Of a stretch of DNA of 64,000 nt, positions 8,196 to 15,345 are shown one piece after another. Origin of the DNA: Chloroflexota bacterium (GTDB taxonomy: Bacteria > Chloroflexota > Dehalococcoidia > SHYB01); the NCBI GenBank assembly GCA_016875535.1, contig VGPF01000001.1, positions 1 through 64,000 on the forward strand, in the 5' to 3' direction. A program made the translations under genes and the position numbers. The notes beneath the pieces are model-generated. The model searched no databases. It saw nothing but the letters and a program-made list of their open reading frames with translations, and was not told the DNA's origin. Within the stretch, counting starts at the first letter, position 1. Every line of letters starts with the position of its first letter.

Positions 8196-8912
8196 CTAGA
8201 GGGTGACGGGGACGTAATCGGCCAGGGTGGAGATGAGGTTGGTGTAGACGATGATCCCAAGGACGACGAGGGCCGCGCCGCCCATGTAGTTCGTCGCCAG
8301 CAAGACCTTGCCGTGGCGCTTCATCAGGCTGCTGGTCCATCCGGCGAAGAGCCCCGCGCCGATGAAGGGAAGCATCAGGCCCAGGGAATAGGCGAAGAGG
8401 AGGAGCGCGCCTGATTCAGCGGAGCCCTTGGTGCCCGCCAGCACCAGGATCGCGCCGAGGATGGGGCCGACGCACGGGACCCAGCCCACGGCGAAGGCGG
8501 CGCCGACGAGGAAGGAGCCGAAATAGCGAAGGCGCTTGGCCCAGTCCGTCTTGATGGTGAAGCCGCGCTCCAGGAGCTGGAACTTGAAGAGGCCCAAGGT
8601 CACCAGGCCGAAGGCGATGACGAGGACGCCGCCGACGCGATTGAGCCAGATGGAGTTGTCTTGCAAGGACGAGGAGAGGGCACCGAGGGAGCTGCCCAGA
8701 AGGACAAAGACAGCGGTGAAGCCGACCACAAAGGCAAGGGTATTGAAGATCGAAGCTCTGCGAACCTGCCAGGGCGTGGCAGTTGAGCGATCGGCCAGGG
8801 TGAAGCTGGCCAGATAGAGGACATAGGCAGGGACGAGGGCCAGCGTGCACGGGGGAAGGAAGGAGACGATGCCCGCGCCGAACGCCGCAAAGATGCTGAC
8901 GCTGTCCGTCAT
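8196..8912 (-). CDS. CcdA-type thiol-disulfide transporter
   Basis: Polytopic membrane protein of 238 residues with six hydrophobic segments. It moves reducing equivalents from cytoplasmic thioredoxin to extracytoplasmic thioredoxin-like proteins. The two redox cysteines sit in the typical Pro-Cys settings FLPPC (Cys22) and GWVPC (Cys147). AGGAG precedes the ATG by a few bases. It follows the secreted thioredoxin-like gene by only 8 bases; together they make the two halves of a DipZ/ScsB-like system, here as separate genes. The natural role is to keep that partner reduced. Confidence 0.93.
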   Translation of the reverse strand: MTDSVSIFAAFGAGIVSFLPPCTLALVPAYVLYLASFTLADRSTATPWQVRRASIFNTLAFVVGFTAVFVLLGSSLGALSSSLQDNSIWLNRVGGVLVIAFGLVTLGLFKFQLLERGFTIKTDWAKRLRYFGSFLVGAAFAVGWVPCVGPILGAILVLAGTKGSAESGALLLFAYSLGLMLPFIGAGLFAGWTSSLMKRHGKVLLATNYMGGAALVVLGIIVYTNLISTLADYVPVTL

Positions 8913-8920
8913 AGCCGCTC

Positions 8921-10072
8921 CTATGAGCCGAAGGTGAAGGTGTAGAGGACGAAATCGGCGGAGTTCACGCGCAGGTCAAGGTTCCTTGTCACAACGGCAT
9001 CGCCGCGGACGACGTTATAGAGACGAGGCTCATCCACGGTGAAATAGGTGCGCCCTTCGCCGTCTACCTTTATGTCGCCGCCGCGCAAAGCCTCCGGGAT
9101 AGGCGCGCCGTCTATCGCGGCCAGGACATCAAACCGGCCGGGCGCGCCGGGCCGGATGACGGCGTTGACGCTGGCGGCGGTGAAGCGTATGCCCACAGCG
9201 TCCTCGAATCCAGCCGTCGCCGCCGCATGGCGCACGCTTTCGTTCCCCACCTGCCATGCGCCGTGGAGGTAGAGCTTGCCATCGGCCCGCTCACCCGAGG
9301 CGGCGTATTGGGCGGGTCTATCGTTCCCGCCGCTCACCGGGTTCCCAAGGTAACTGCCGTTGGCCCAGCCATAGCCCGCATACAGCTCTCGCGTGATGCG
9401 TTCGCCGCTGTTCTGCCGGGCAGCCACGCCGCCGAGAGAAAGATCGTCCACACCGGCCCCTATTTCGGCAAGCAGCTTGCGTATCTGGGTCTCCGTCTCG
9501 ATATAGGCCCCTTCGCCGATACGGTCATAGCGGATAGCCCCATCCCGATCAATGAGGTACTTGCGCGGCCAGTAGCGGTTCCGGTAGGCGTTCCAGGTTG
9601 CGAAATCGTTATCCAATCCTACAGGCCAGGTGATTCCCTGCTTGACGACGGCGGCGCGCACGTTCGCCTCCGAGCGTTCGAAATCGAACTCGGGCGCATG
9701 GAGGCCGATGATTACGAGTCCGCGAGAGGCGTACTTGGCGTTCCAGTCCTGGAGGTAGGGGACGGTGCGGATACAGTTCACACAGGAGTAGGCCCAAAAA
9801 TCGACGAGGACGACCTTGCCGCGCAGGCCCTCCAGGGTCAGCGGCGGCGTGTTGATCCATGCAGCGATGCTGCGAATCTCGGGGGCCGCCGGCCCCTTGA
9901 GAGAGGCGGCGGAGCGGCCCGGCTCGGCGGTGAGCGCCGGAGCGCCCGCGCCGCCGGAGGAGGCGCCGCCGCGCTCGGGCGCGATCGTCAACTCGATGGC
10001 GACGATGGCGACGGCAATGGCCGCGATGACGCCGATGCGCGCCGCCCAAAGGCGTGTTCCTGCCAGGTGCAT
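8921..10072 (-). CDS. Membrane-anchored thioredoxin-like protein with C-terminal DipZ-type domain
   Basis: The 383 residues start at ATG 10072, with AAGGAAGG upstream; a GTG 7 codons earlier is less likely. Residues about 11-30 form a signal anchor, followed by a flexible Gly/Ala linker. The thioredoxin fold has DFWAYSCVNC with Cys97 and Cys100, close to the extracytoplasmic domain of DipZ. Residues about 215-383 resemble the beta-rich C-terminal DipZ domain, with YAGYGWANGSY and YLHGAWQVG. It acts outside the membrane, presumably passing electrons from CcdA to copper-protein or cytochrome thiols. First gene of a four-gene operon ending with the two-component system. Confidence 0.88.
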   Translation of the reverse strand: MHLAGTRLWAARIGVIAAIAVAIVAIELTIAPERGGASSGGAGAPALTAEPGRSAASLKGPAAPEIRSIAAWINTPPLTLEGLRGKVVLVDFWAYSCVNCIRTVPYLQDWNAKYASRGLVIIGLHAPEFDFERSEANVRAAVVKQGITWPVGLDNDFATWNAYRNRYWPRKYLIDRDGAIRYDRIGEGAYIETETQIRKLLAEIGAGVDDLSLGGVAARQNSGERITRELYAGYGWANGSYLGNPVSGGNDRPAQYAASGERADGKLYLHGAWQVGNESVRHAAATAGFEDAVGIRFTAASVNAVIRPGAPGRFDVLAAIDGAPIPEALRGGDIKVDGEGRTYFTVDEPRLYNVVRGDAVVTRNLDLRVNSADFVLYTFTFGS

Positions 10073-10139
10073 GCCCGCCCTTCCTTCGTCCACGATGGAA
10101 CAAGCGTAGCGGCCAAAGGTTGCGGCCCAGTGAAGAAGA

Positions 10140-10189
10140 TTACATATCCCTTACAACTTCCCGATCGCAACGCTGTAAGCCTTTCGTAA
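10140..10189. promoter_or_regulatory. Candidate OmpR-family operator, two inverted pairs of 11-bp-spaced direct repeats
   Basis: TTACA at 10140-10144 and again at 10151-10155 (11-base period) faces TGTAA at 10174-10178 and CGTAA at 10185-10189 (11-base period). The whole is symmetric around 10164.5. Tandem repeats with an 11-base period are the usual site form of OmpR/PhoB-type regulators. The site lies between the divergent thioredoxin operon and the CopC-cupredoxin gene, and the interrupted response regulator of that operon is the obvious candidate binder. The sequence is direct observation; the function is inferred. Confidence 0.5.
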
Positions 10190-10256
10190 TCTTCGCAAGG
10201 GTTGAGCAATCTTCCATCGTTACGCTGGGCGTGAAATTCCACCGGAGGATGCCCGT

Positions 10257-10691
10257 ATGCGCTCTGCAAGATCGAAACTGCTTCTGCTCCTCTCCCTCTC
10301 CGTGCTCACGCTCTTCATCTTTGCCGCCTGCAGCGATGATGACGATGGCGCGGTGATGGAGAAGAAGGACGGAGAGGCGATGGTCAAGGAAGGCGACACG
10401 ATGAAGAAGGAGGGCGACGCCATGATGGTGAAGCTCCCGGACAGCATCATCGCCCCGCACTTCGTCAGCTCCGTGCCGAAACACGGCGAGGCGCTCAAGA
10501 CCGCGCCGGATAAGATCATGCTCAATTTCAACTTCAATCTGCACAGGGACTCCAGTGTCAAGCTGACGGTGGACCACAATCCCGTGGCCCTGGGGGCGCA
10601 GACGATATCCGCAGACGAGAAGGTCATCACGATCCCCATCACAGGCGAGCGGAAGAACGGCGTCTATCACGTCATCTACAAGGCATGCTGA
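10257..10691 (+). pseudogene. CopC-like lipoprotein, N-terminal part up to an in-frame TGA
   Basis: Starts at ATG 10257 after a GGAGG site. The signal peptide ends in a lipobox (IFAAC, Cys25), so the product is a lipoprotein facing outward. A charged Met/Lys/Glu/Asp linker follows, then a CopC-like beta-sandwich domain (SSVPKHGEALKTAPDKIMLNF to HVIYKAC). Codon 145 is TGA (10689-10691). In the downstream copy of the domain the same position is Trp266, and the frame continues open with PDRSCHDGSFGF, so a TGG-to-TGA change interrupted a 384-codon gene (10257-11411). If the stop is real, the product is a single-domain lipoprotein. Confidence 0.82.
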
Positions 10692-11411
10692 CCGGACCGC
10701 TCCTGTCACGACGGCAGCTTCGGCTTCACCGTCGGCGACGTCATGGTGAAGGAAGGCGATACGATGAAGAAGGAGGGCGACGCCATGATGGCGAAGGTCC
10801 CTGCGAAGGTGACGGCCCCGCACTTCCTCGACTCCGTGCCGAATCAGGGCGATGTGCTGCCCATGGCCCCGAGCGCCGTGATCCTGAACTTCGATTTCAA
10901 TCTCCACACTGATTCCACGATCACGGTCACGCGGGACGGCCAATCCGTCCTCACGGGAACCAAAACGATCTCTCCGAACCAGCTTTCCATGTCCATCCCC
11001 ATCACAGGCAATGCAGGAGACGGCACGTACACCGTCAGCTACAAGGCCTGCTGGCCCGATCGCTCCTGCCACACCGGAAGCGTCTCCTTCATCGTAGACG
11101 CTTCCAAGAAGAGCGCGTTCAACGATATGCGCGGCAAGCGCGAAGTGGCGGTCGCGATGCAGAACATCGCCTTCACGCCGCAGTTGCTCATCGTCAACCC
11201 CGGCACAAAGGTTACCTGGACCAACAACGACGGGGCGGTGCACTTTGTGAACAGCGATCCGCACCCATCCCACAACGGCACGCCTGCGCTGAACTCATCC
11301 TCCCTACAGAAGGGACAGAGTTACTCGTTCACCTTCGCAAACGCAGGCATCTACACCTATCACTGCTCGGCGCACCTAGGCATGACGGGACAGGTGCTGG
11401 TGCAATCATAG
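10692..11411 (+). pseudogene. CopC-like repeat 2 and cupredoxin domain, downstream of the in-frame TGA
   Basis: Same frame as the lipoprotein part. It holds a second linker and CopC-like domain (residues about 163-282), a tandem copy of the first with a 363-base period, then a plastocyanin-like cupredoxin (about 292-384). Likely type-1 copper ligands are His329 (GAVHF), Cys370, His373 and Met376 (YHCSAHLGMTG). An ATG at 10743 could restart translation, but that product would lack an export signal. The intended protein is a copper-binding exported electron carrier or copper chaperone. A strong hairpin terminator follows. Confidence 0.82.
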
Positions 11412-11443
11412 CGCCTCGGCCGATATCGCAAATCGGAGCGTAA

Positions 11444-11482
11444 AAAAAGGGAGGGACGGGCGACGCCCGTCCTTCCCTTTTT
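11444..11482. terminator. Rho-independent terminator
   Basis: An 18-bp stem (AAAAAGGGAGGGACGGGC pairing with 11465-11482, one G-T pair) with a 3-base loop. It is flanked by A and T runs and can act in both directions. It ends the CopC-cupredoxin gene and isolates the next CoA transferase gene. Confidence 0.88.
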
Positions 11483-11507
11483 CCGTACCGCTCAACAGAA
11501 GGAATCG

Positions 11508-11536
11508 TTGACAGTCCCGTGTGGGACAACTATCCT
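11508..11536 (+). promoter_or_regulatory. Sigma-70-type promoter with an inverted repeat in the spacer
   Basis: TTGACA at 11508-11513 and TATCCT at 11531-11536 are separated by 17 bases. The spacer holds the inverted repeat GTCCC-GTGT-GGGAC (11514-11527), which could be a repressor site for the CoA transferase gene downstream. Confidence 0.65.
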
Positions 11537-11572
11537 GCCCGAATCTGAAGAAAGCGCCGTCCGGGAGTTGCC

Positions 11573-12889
11573 GTGCCATCGAACGCCAGCCATCACCTCC
11601 CCCTCGAAGGCATCCGCGTCGCCGATCTGTCCCTTGTGCTGGCGGGGACCAGCGCCTGCACGCTGCTCTCCGATTGGGGGGCGGAGGTCATCCGCCTAGA
11701 GCCGCTGCAGAACTTCCAGCCCAACACGCGCGGCAGGCTGGCGCGGCCGTCCCAAGCCTACCTGGACGCGGCGCACGTGTGGGTGAACGCCTACCCGGAT
11801 TTCAAACCCGGCAGACGCCCGTGGAACCGCTGGCCGTTCTTCCAAGTCCACGCCCGCAACAAGCTCAGTATGACCTTGGACATGAAATCGCCGGAGGGGC
11901 TGGCGATCCTGAAGCGCATCGTCGCCGTCTCGGACATCGTGATCGAGAACAACGTGCCGGAGACGCTGAACAAGCTGGGCATCAGCTATCCCGTCCTCCG
12001 CAAGGTGAAGCCGGACCTCATCATGGTGCGGATGCCGGGCTATGGGCTCACCGGGCCCTACGCGAACTACCGGTCGCTGGGGTCGCACCTGGAGGGCACG
12101 GCAGGCCATACCTACATCCGAGGCTACGCCGATTCAGACCCAACGACGGTTGAGGACATCTACTTCGGCGATGCCGCCGCCGGGGTGACGGCCTGTTTCG
12201 CGGCCATGGCGGCGCTGCACGAGCTGCGCCGCACGGGCAAAGGCCAGCTCATCGAACTGGCGCAAGTGGAGACGGTGGTCTCCTACTTCAGTGATCTGCT
12301 GCTCGATTACCAGATGAACAGGCGCGTCGCGAAGCCAGGGGGGAATGACCTCGCCCCCTTCGCGCCGCACAACACCTATCAGTGCAGCGGCGACGACCGG
12401 TGGGTCGCCATCGCCGTGAGCAACGACAAGGAGTGGCAGGGCCTGGTGAAGGCGATGGGCAACCCGGAATGGGCGAGTGACGCCAAGTTCTCCACCCAAG
12501 CCGGGCGCTTCAAGCGCCGCCGGGAGCTGGACCAGCGCATCACCCAGTGGACGCGCCAACATGAGAACCAGTGGGCGATGGCGCGTCTGCAATCGTTCGG
12601 CGTGCCGGCAGGCGTGCTGAACGACGAGCGCGACGCCTATGCCGACCCGCACCTGAACGCGCGGGGCTTCTTTGAGACGCTGACGCACCCGGATACGGGG
12701 ACGCACCGGTATCCGGGCATCGTGTGGAAGATGGTGAAGACGCCGAACAAGATCCGCACGCCCCCGCCGATGCTGGGCGAGCACAACAAGTACGCCTATG
12801 CCGAACTGCTGGGGGTCCCGCCCGAAGAGTACAAGCGCCTGGAGGCGGCGGGGCACATCGGCGACGAGTATCCGCCGCACGTGGCCTAA
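11573..12889 (+). CDS. CaiB/BaiF family (family III) CoA transferase
   Basis: Moves CoA between acyl groups through acyl-aspartyl and CoA-thioester enzyme intermediates. The 438 residues match the family. The N-terminal Rossmann part opens LEGIRVADLSLVLAG and has WGAEVIRLEP. Asp200 (YFGDAAAG), 25 residues before the conserved GKGQ Gln, is the expected nucleophile. MPGYGLTGPYANY and the C-terminal PPMLGEHN are also typical. The start is GTG 11573 with GGGAG upstream. It is a single-gene unit with its own promoter and a perfect terminator, facing a DinB-like gene. The acid substrate is unknown. Confidence 0.92.
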   Translation: MPSNASHHLPLEGIRVADLSLVLAGTSACTLLSDWGAEVIRLEPLQNFQPNTRGRLARPSQAYLDAAHVWVNAYPDFKPGRRPWNRWPFFQVHARNKLSMTLDMKSPEGLAILKRIVAVSDIVIENNVPETLNKLGISYPVLRKVKPDLIMVRMPGYGLTGPYANYRSLGSHLEGTAGHTYIRGYADSDPTTVEDIYFGDAAAGVTACFAAMAALHELRRTGKGQLIELAQVETVVSYFSDLLLDYQMNRRVAKPGGNDLAPFAPHNTYQCSGDDRWVAIAVSNDKEWQGLVKAMGNPEWASDAKFSTQAGRFKRRRELDQRITQWTRQHENQWAMARLQSFGVPAGVLNDERDAYADPHLNARGFFETLTHPDTGTHRYPGIVWKMVKTPNKIRTPPPMLGEHNKYAYAELLGVPPEEYKRLEAAGHIGDEYPPHVA

Positions 12890-12910
12890 GGGCGGCTTTC
12901 AGCTCATAAT

Positions 12911-12950
12911 AAAAAGAAGGGGCCGCCCTGCAGGGCGGCCCCTTCTTTTT
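12911..12950. terminator. Bidirectional terminator, perfect 40-base palindrome
   Basis: AAAAAGAAGGGGCCGCCCTG followed by its exact reverse complement. The A and T ends make it work for both convergent genes, the CoA transferase ending at 12889 and the DinB-like gene ending at 12965. Confidence 0.92.
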
Positions 12951-12964
12951 ATCTGCGAGAACGG

Positions 12965-13417
12965 TTATGCCTTGCGGCCAAGGCCCGCAAGGAGCTTGGT
13001 CTGGAGGTCGGCGTTGGCGGGCACTTGCACCATGGGCTTGAAGGCTTCACCCGGCGCCTTTGAGAGATTCGCGAAGCCGGGGGACATGGCGGCGTAGCAG
13101 GCTTCCACGAGGTTGGCGGGGAGCTTTGTATCCTGTTTGGTGGCCTTGGCCAGGTCCCAACCGTGGATGAGGATATCGTCCGCCAGAATCATCGCGAAGG
13201 CGGCGCCGGGCTTCTTCAGTTCGCCGCTGCCGGGCGTTCCACCGAAGACTTTCAGGCCGAAGAGGGGAACACCGGTGATGTGATCCAGGAGCTGCTTCAC
13301 ATTCCACTTCTCACAAGGGGTCGAATCGTTCCTCTGGTTCGGCTTCACGCCTGCGATGTATTTCCGCGTGTGGGCCGCCGCCTGGTCGATCACTGCTATC
13401 GGGTCCATCTGTGCCAT
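12965..13417 (-). CDS. DinB-like / mycothiol-dependent maleylpyruvate isomerase-type protein
   Basis: The 150 residues resemble the TIGR03086-like four-helix bundle proteins: an N-terminal DPIAVIDQAAAHTRKYIAGV helix, TPCEKWNVKQLLDHITG with a possible metal-ligand His, and ILIHGWDLAKAT with a second His characteristic of the family. Many members are annotated as actinobacterial mycothiol S-transferase relatives, and the function here is not known. ATG 13417 is chosen over an upstream start because AGAGGA lies just before it and the family sequence begins there. It is divergent from an SDR gene with a strong promoter and ends at the shared palindromic terminator. Confidence 0.75.
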   Translation of the reverse strand: MAQMDPIAVIDQAAAHTRKYIAGVKPNQRNDSTPCEKWNVKQLLDHITGVPLFGLKVFGGTPGSGELKKPGAAFAMILADDILIHGWDLAKATKQDTKLPANLVEACYAAMSPGFANLSKAPGEAFKPMVQVPANADLQTKLLAGLGRKA

Positions 13418-13524
13418 AGGTCGTCCTCTTTTCTGATAATCGGTACAGGTCCGTGGCTCATTCGAGCTTCGTACAGGATACTCCTGCCGTGCAAGGGGTA
13501 CGACGATTCGGGGCAAACGGTTCG

Positions 13525-13553
13525 TTGACAGCCGTTAGACCCGGTTCTACACT
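13525..13553 (+). promoter_or_regulatory. Sigma-70-type promoter
   Basis: TTGACA at 13525-13530 and TACACT at 13548-13553 with a 17-base spacer, 26 bases before the SDR start codon at 13580. GGGAGG of the ribosome-binding site follows. Confidence 0.7.
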
Positions 13554-13579
13554 CGCGCCACTCTTATCGGGAGGCCGCT

Positions 13580-14494
13580 ATGGGCATGCTGGACGGCAAG
13601 GCAGTGGTGATCACAGGCGGAGGGGGACTGCTGGGCTCGGAGTTCGCGAAGGCGATGGCGAAGGAGGGGGCGAAGGTCTTAGTGAACGACATCGTCGCCG
13701 AGAACGCCAACGCCGTTGTTGCGGCGATCACCAAGGCAGGCGGCACGGCCCATGCCAACACGCAGGCCGTGGCCGGATGGGAGAGCGCGGGGCGCATCAT
13801 TGACGATTGTCTCCAGCGGTTCGGGAAGATAGACGCCCTGGTGACCTGCGCCCACAAGACGACGGGCGGGCCGATCTGGGACATGAAAGAGGCGGACCTG
13901 GACCTGACGATGAACATCCATGTGAAGGGTCAGTTCGCCTGCGTGCACCACGCAGCCAAGCAGATGATGAAGCAGAAAAGCGGCAGCATCATCACGATGA
14001 GCTCCCGCGCGCTGAACGGCCATCCGGCGCTCTCCACCTACGCCGCCGCCAAGGGCGCGATCATCAGCGGCACGATGAGCTGGGCCCTGGAGCTGGCCGA
14101 CCACGGCGTTCGGGTGAACTGCATCCTCCCGGCGGCGATCCGCCCCAAGCCGGGGCAGGAGCTGCCGACGCATATGAAGTGGTTCTGGGACTTCAGCGTG
14201 ACCAACCACTCGTGGTACGAGCCGGTCCCCGCCGCCCACACGGTGGCGCCGCTGGCCGTCTACCTGGCGAGCGACGCCGCGAACTGGGTGACGGGGCAGA
14301 TCGTCTTTCTGAGCGGCGATACGCTGGCCCTGCTGCGCCACCCGCGCGAGGAGCGTTTCGGCTTTATGCCCAACGGGTGGACGGGGGCCGATGTGGCGCG
14401 CTATTTCAAGGAGACGGTGGGCGCGCAATTGGAGATGCCGGGCATGGGCGTGCCCAGGTACAAGTGGTACGAAGGCGTGAGGGCGCAGAAGTAG
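13580..14494 (+). CDS. Short-chain dehydrogenase/reductase, extended C-terminus
   Basis: NAD(P)-dependent oxidoreductase of 304 residues. The dinucleotide motif is TGGGGLLG, and Asp near the end of beta-2 (VNDIV) favours NAD(H). The usual NNAG is altered to TCAHKT. The catalytic Ser is in MSSRA and Tyr/Lys in YAAAK. The C-terminal about 50 residues (MPNGWTGADVARYF onward) exceed the classical 250-residue core and resemble a group found with acyl-CoA degradation genes. It has its own promoter and is convergent with the CoA transferase/SDR pair. The substrate cannot be assigned. Confidence 0.88.
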   Translation: MGMLDGKAVVITGGGGLLGSEFAKAMAKEGAKVLVNDIVAENANAVVAAITKAGGTAHANTQAVAGWESAGRIIDDCLQRFGKIDALVTCAHKTTGGPIWDMKEADLDLTMNIHVKGQFACVHHAAKQMMKQKSGSIITMSSRALNGHPALSTYAAAKGAIISGTMSWALELADHGVRVNCILPAAIRPKPGQELPTHMKWFWDFSVTNHSWYEPVPAAHTVAPLAVYLASDAANWVTGQIVFLSGDTLALLRHPREERFGFMPNGWTGADVARYFKETVGAQLEMPGMGVPRYKWYEGVRAQK

Positions 14495-14512
14495 CCGCGC
14501 CTCATCCTCTCC

Positions 14513-15322
14513 CTAGGGCTGGAGGCTCCAGCCGCCCTTGCCATCGCTCAGCCAGCCGCTGGAGGCCATGGTCCCGCCATCCACGTGCAGCGTGACGCCG
14601 GTGGTGTAGGCACCGAGGTCTGAGGCGAGGTAGACGCAGGCTCCCGCGATGTCCTCCGGCTGGCCGACGCGCTTGATGGGGAAGCGACGCATCAGCGTAG
14701 GCCTATTCTCCGGGGTGAGCGAGGCCGCCGTGTGAGGCGTCTCCACGAAATCCGGCGCGACGCAGTTGACGCGGATGCCGTGCTCGCCGAGCTCCAGGGC
14801 CAGGGAGCGCGTGAAGTTGGCGAGGCCCGCCTTGCAGGCGCTATAGACGGCCCGCAGGGGCGCGGCGCGGTGGCCTTCGATGGAAGTGATGAAGATGACG
14901 GAGCCCCCGCGCTTGCCCGCCAGCATCGCCTTGACGGCCTGCTCCGTGCAGTAGAACTGCCCCATGAAGTTAAGCTCGATATGCTTGCGCCAGCCCTCTT
15001 CGCCCTGCTCCAAGAACGACTGCCTGCGCGTGCCTCCGGCGTTGTTCACCAGGATGTCCACGCCGCCCAGATCGCGCACCGTCTGCGCCACCATCGCCTT
15101 CACCTGGCCGTAGTTGCGGATGTCCGTCGTGACGGCCAGGGCCTTGCGCCCCAGGGCCCGGACCTCGGCGGCAACCTTGCCGCCCGCCGCCTCATCCCTA
15201 TCGGCGATGACGACATGCGCGCCGAACTTGGCGAAGGTGACGGCGATGCCCCTGCCGATGCCGGCCCCGCCGCCGGTGATGACGGCGACCTTGTCTTTCA
15301 GCGATGCGCTTGATGGATCCAT
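14513..15322 (-). CDS. Short-chain dehydrogenase/reductase
   Basis: A classical SDR of 269 residues starting at ATG 15322 behind GGAGG. TGGGAGIGRG is the cofactor motif, and ADRD at the end of beta-2 points to NAD(H). NNAGG, the catalytic Ser in ITSIEG and YSACK (Tyr and Lys) are intact. GVTLHVDGGTMAS is the usual C-terminal signature. The gene starts 23 bases after the stop of the two-domain CoA transferase, so the pair is one operon and the SDR probably acts on the CoA ester made by that enzyme or on a later intermediate. Confidence 0.9.
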   Translation of the reverse strand: MDPSSASLKDKVAVITGGGAGIGRGIAVTFAKFGAHVVIADRDEAAGGKVAAEVRALGRKALAVTTDIRNYGQVKAMVAQTVRDLGGVDILVNNAGGTRRQSFLEQGEEGWRKHIELNFMGQFYCTEQAVKAMLAGKRGGSVIFITSIEGHRAAPLRAVYSACKAGLANFTRSLALELGEHGIRVNCVAPDFVETPHTAASLTPENRPTLMRRFPIKRVGQPEDIAGACVYLASDLGAYTTGVTLHVDGGTMASSGWLSDGKGGWSLQP

Positions 15323-15345
15323 AGTGCCTCCAAGAATTCCGGACG

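Noticed and set aside
6479-8206. A 575-codon plus-strand frame over the kinase and regulator
   Set aside because: An antisense shadow of the sensor kinase and response regulator genes, with low-complexity Gly/Asp/Glu/His composition.
10689-10691. Selenocysteine at the internal TGA of the CopC-like gene
   Set aside because: The equivalent codon in the tandem copy is Trp, not Cys, and I see no obvious selenocysteine-insertion hairpin directly after the codon.
12911-12950. Perfect 40-base palindrome as a mobile-element end
   Set aside because: It sits between convergent gene ends and has A and T flanks, so a bidirectional terminator is the simpler explanation.
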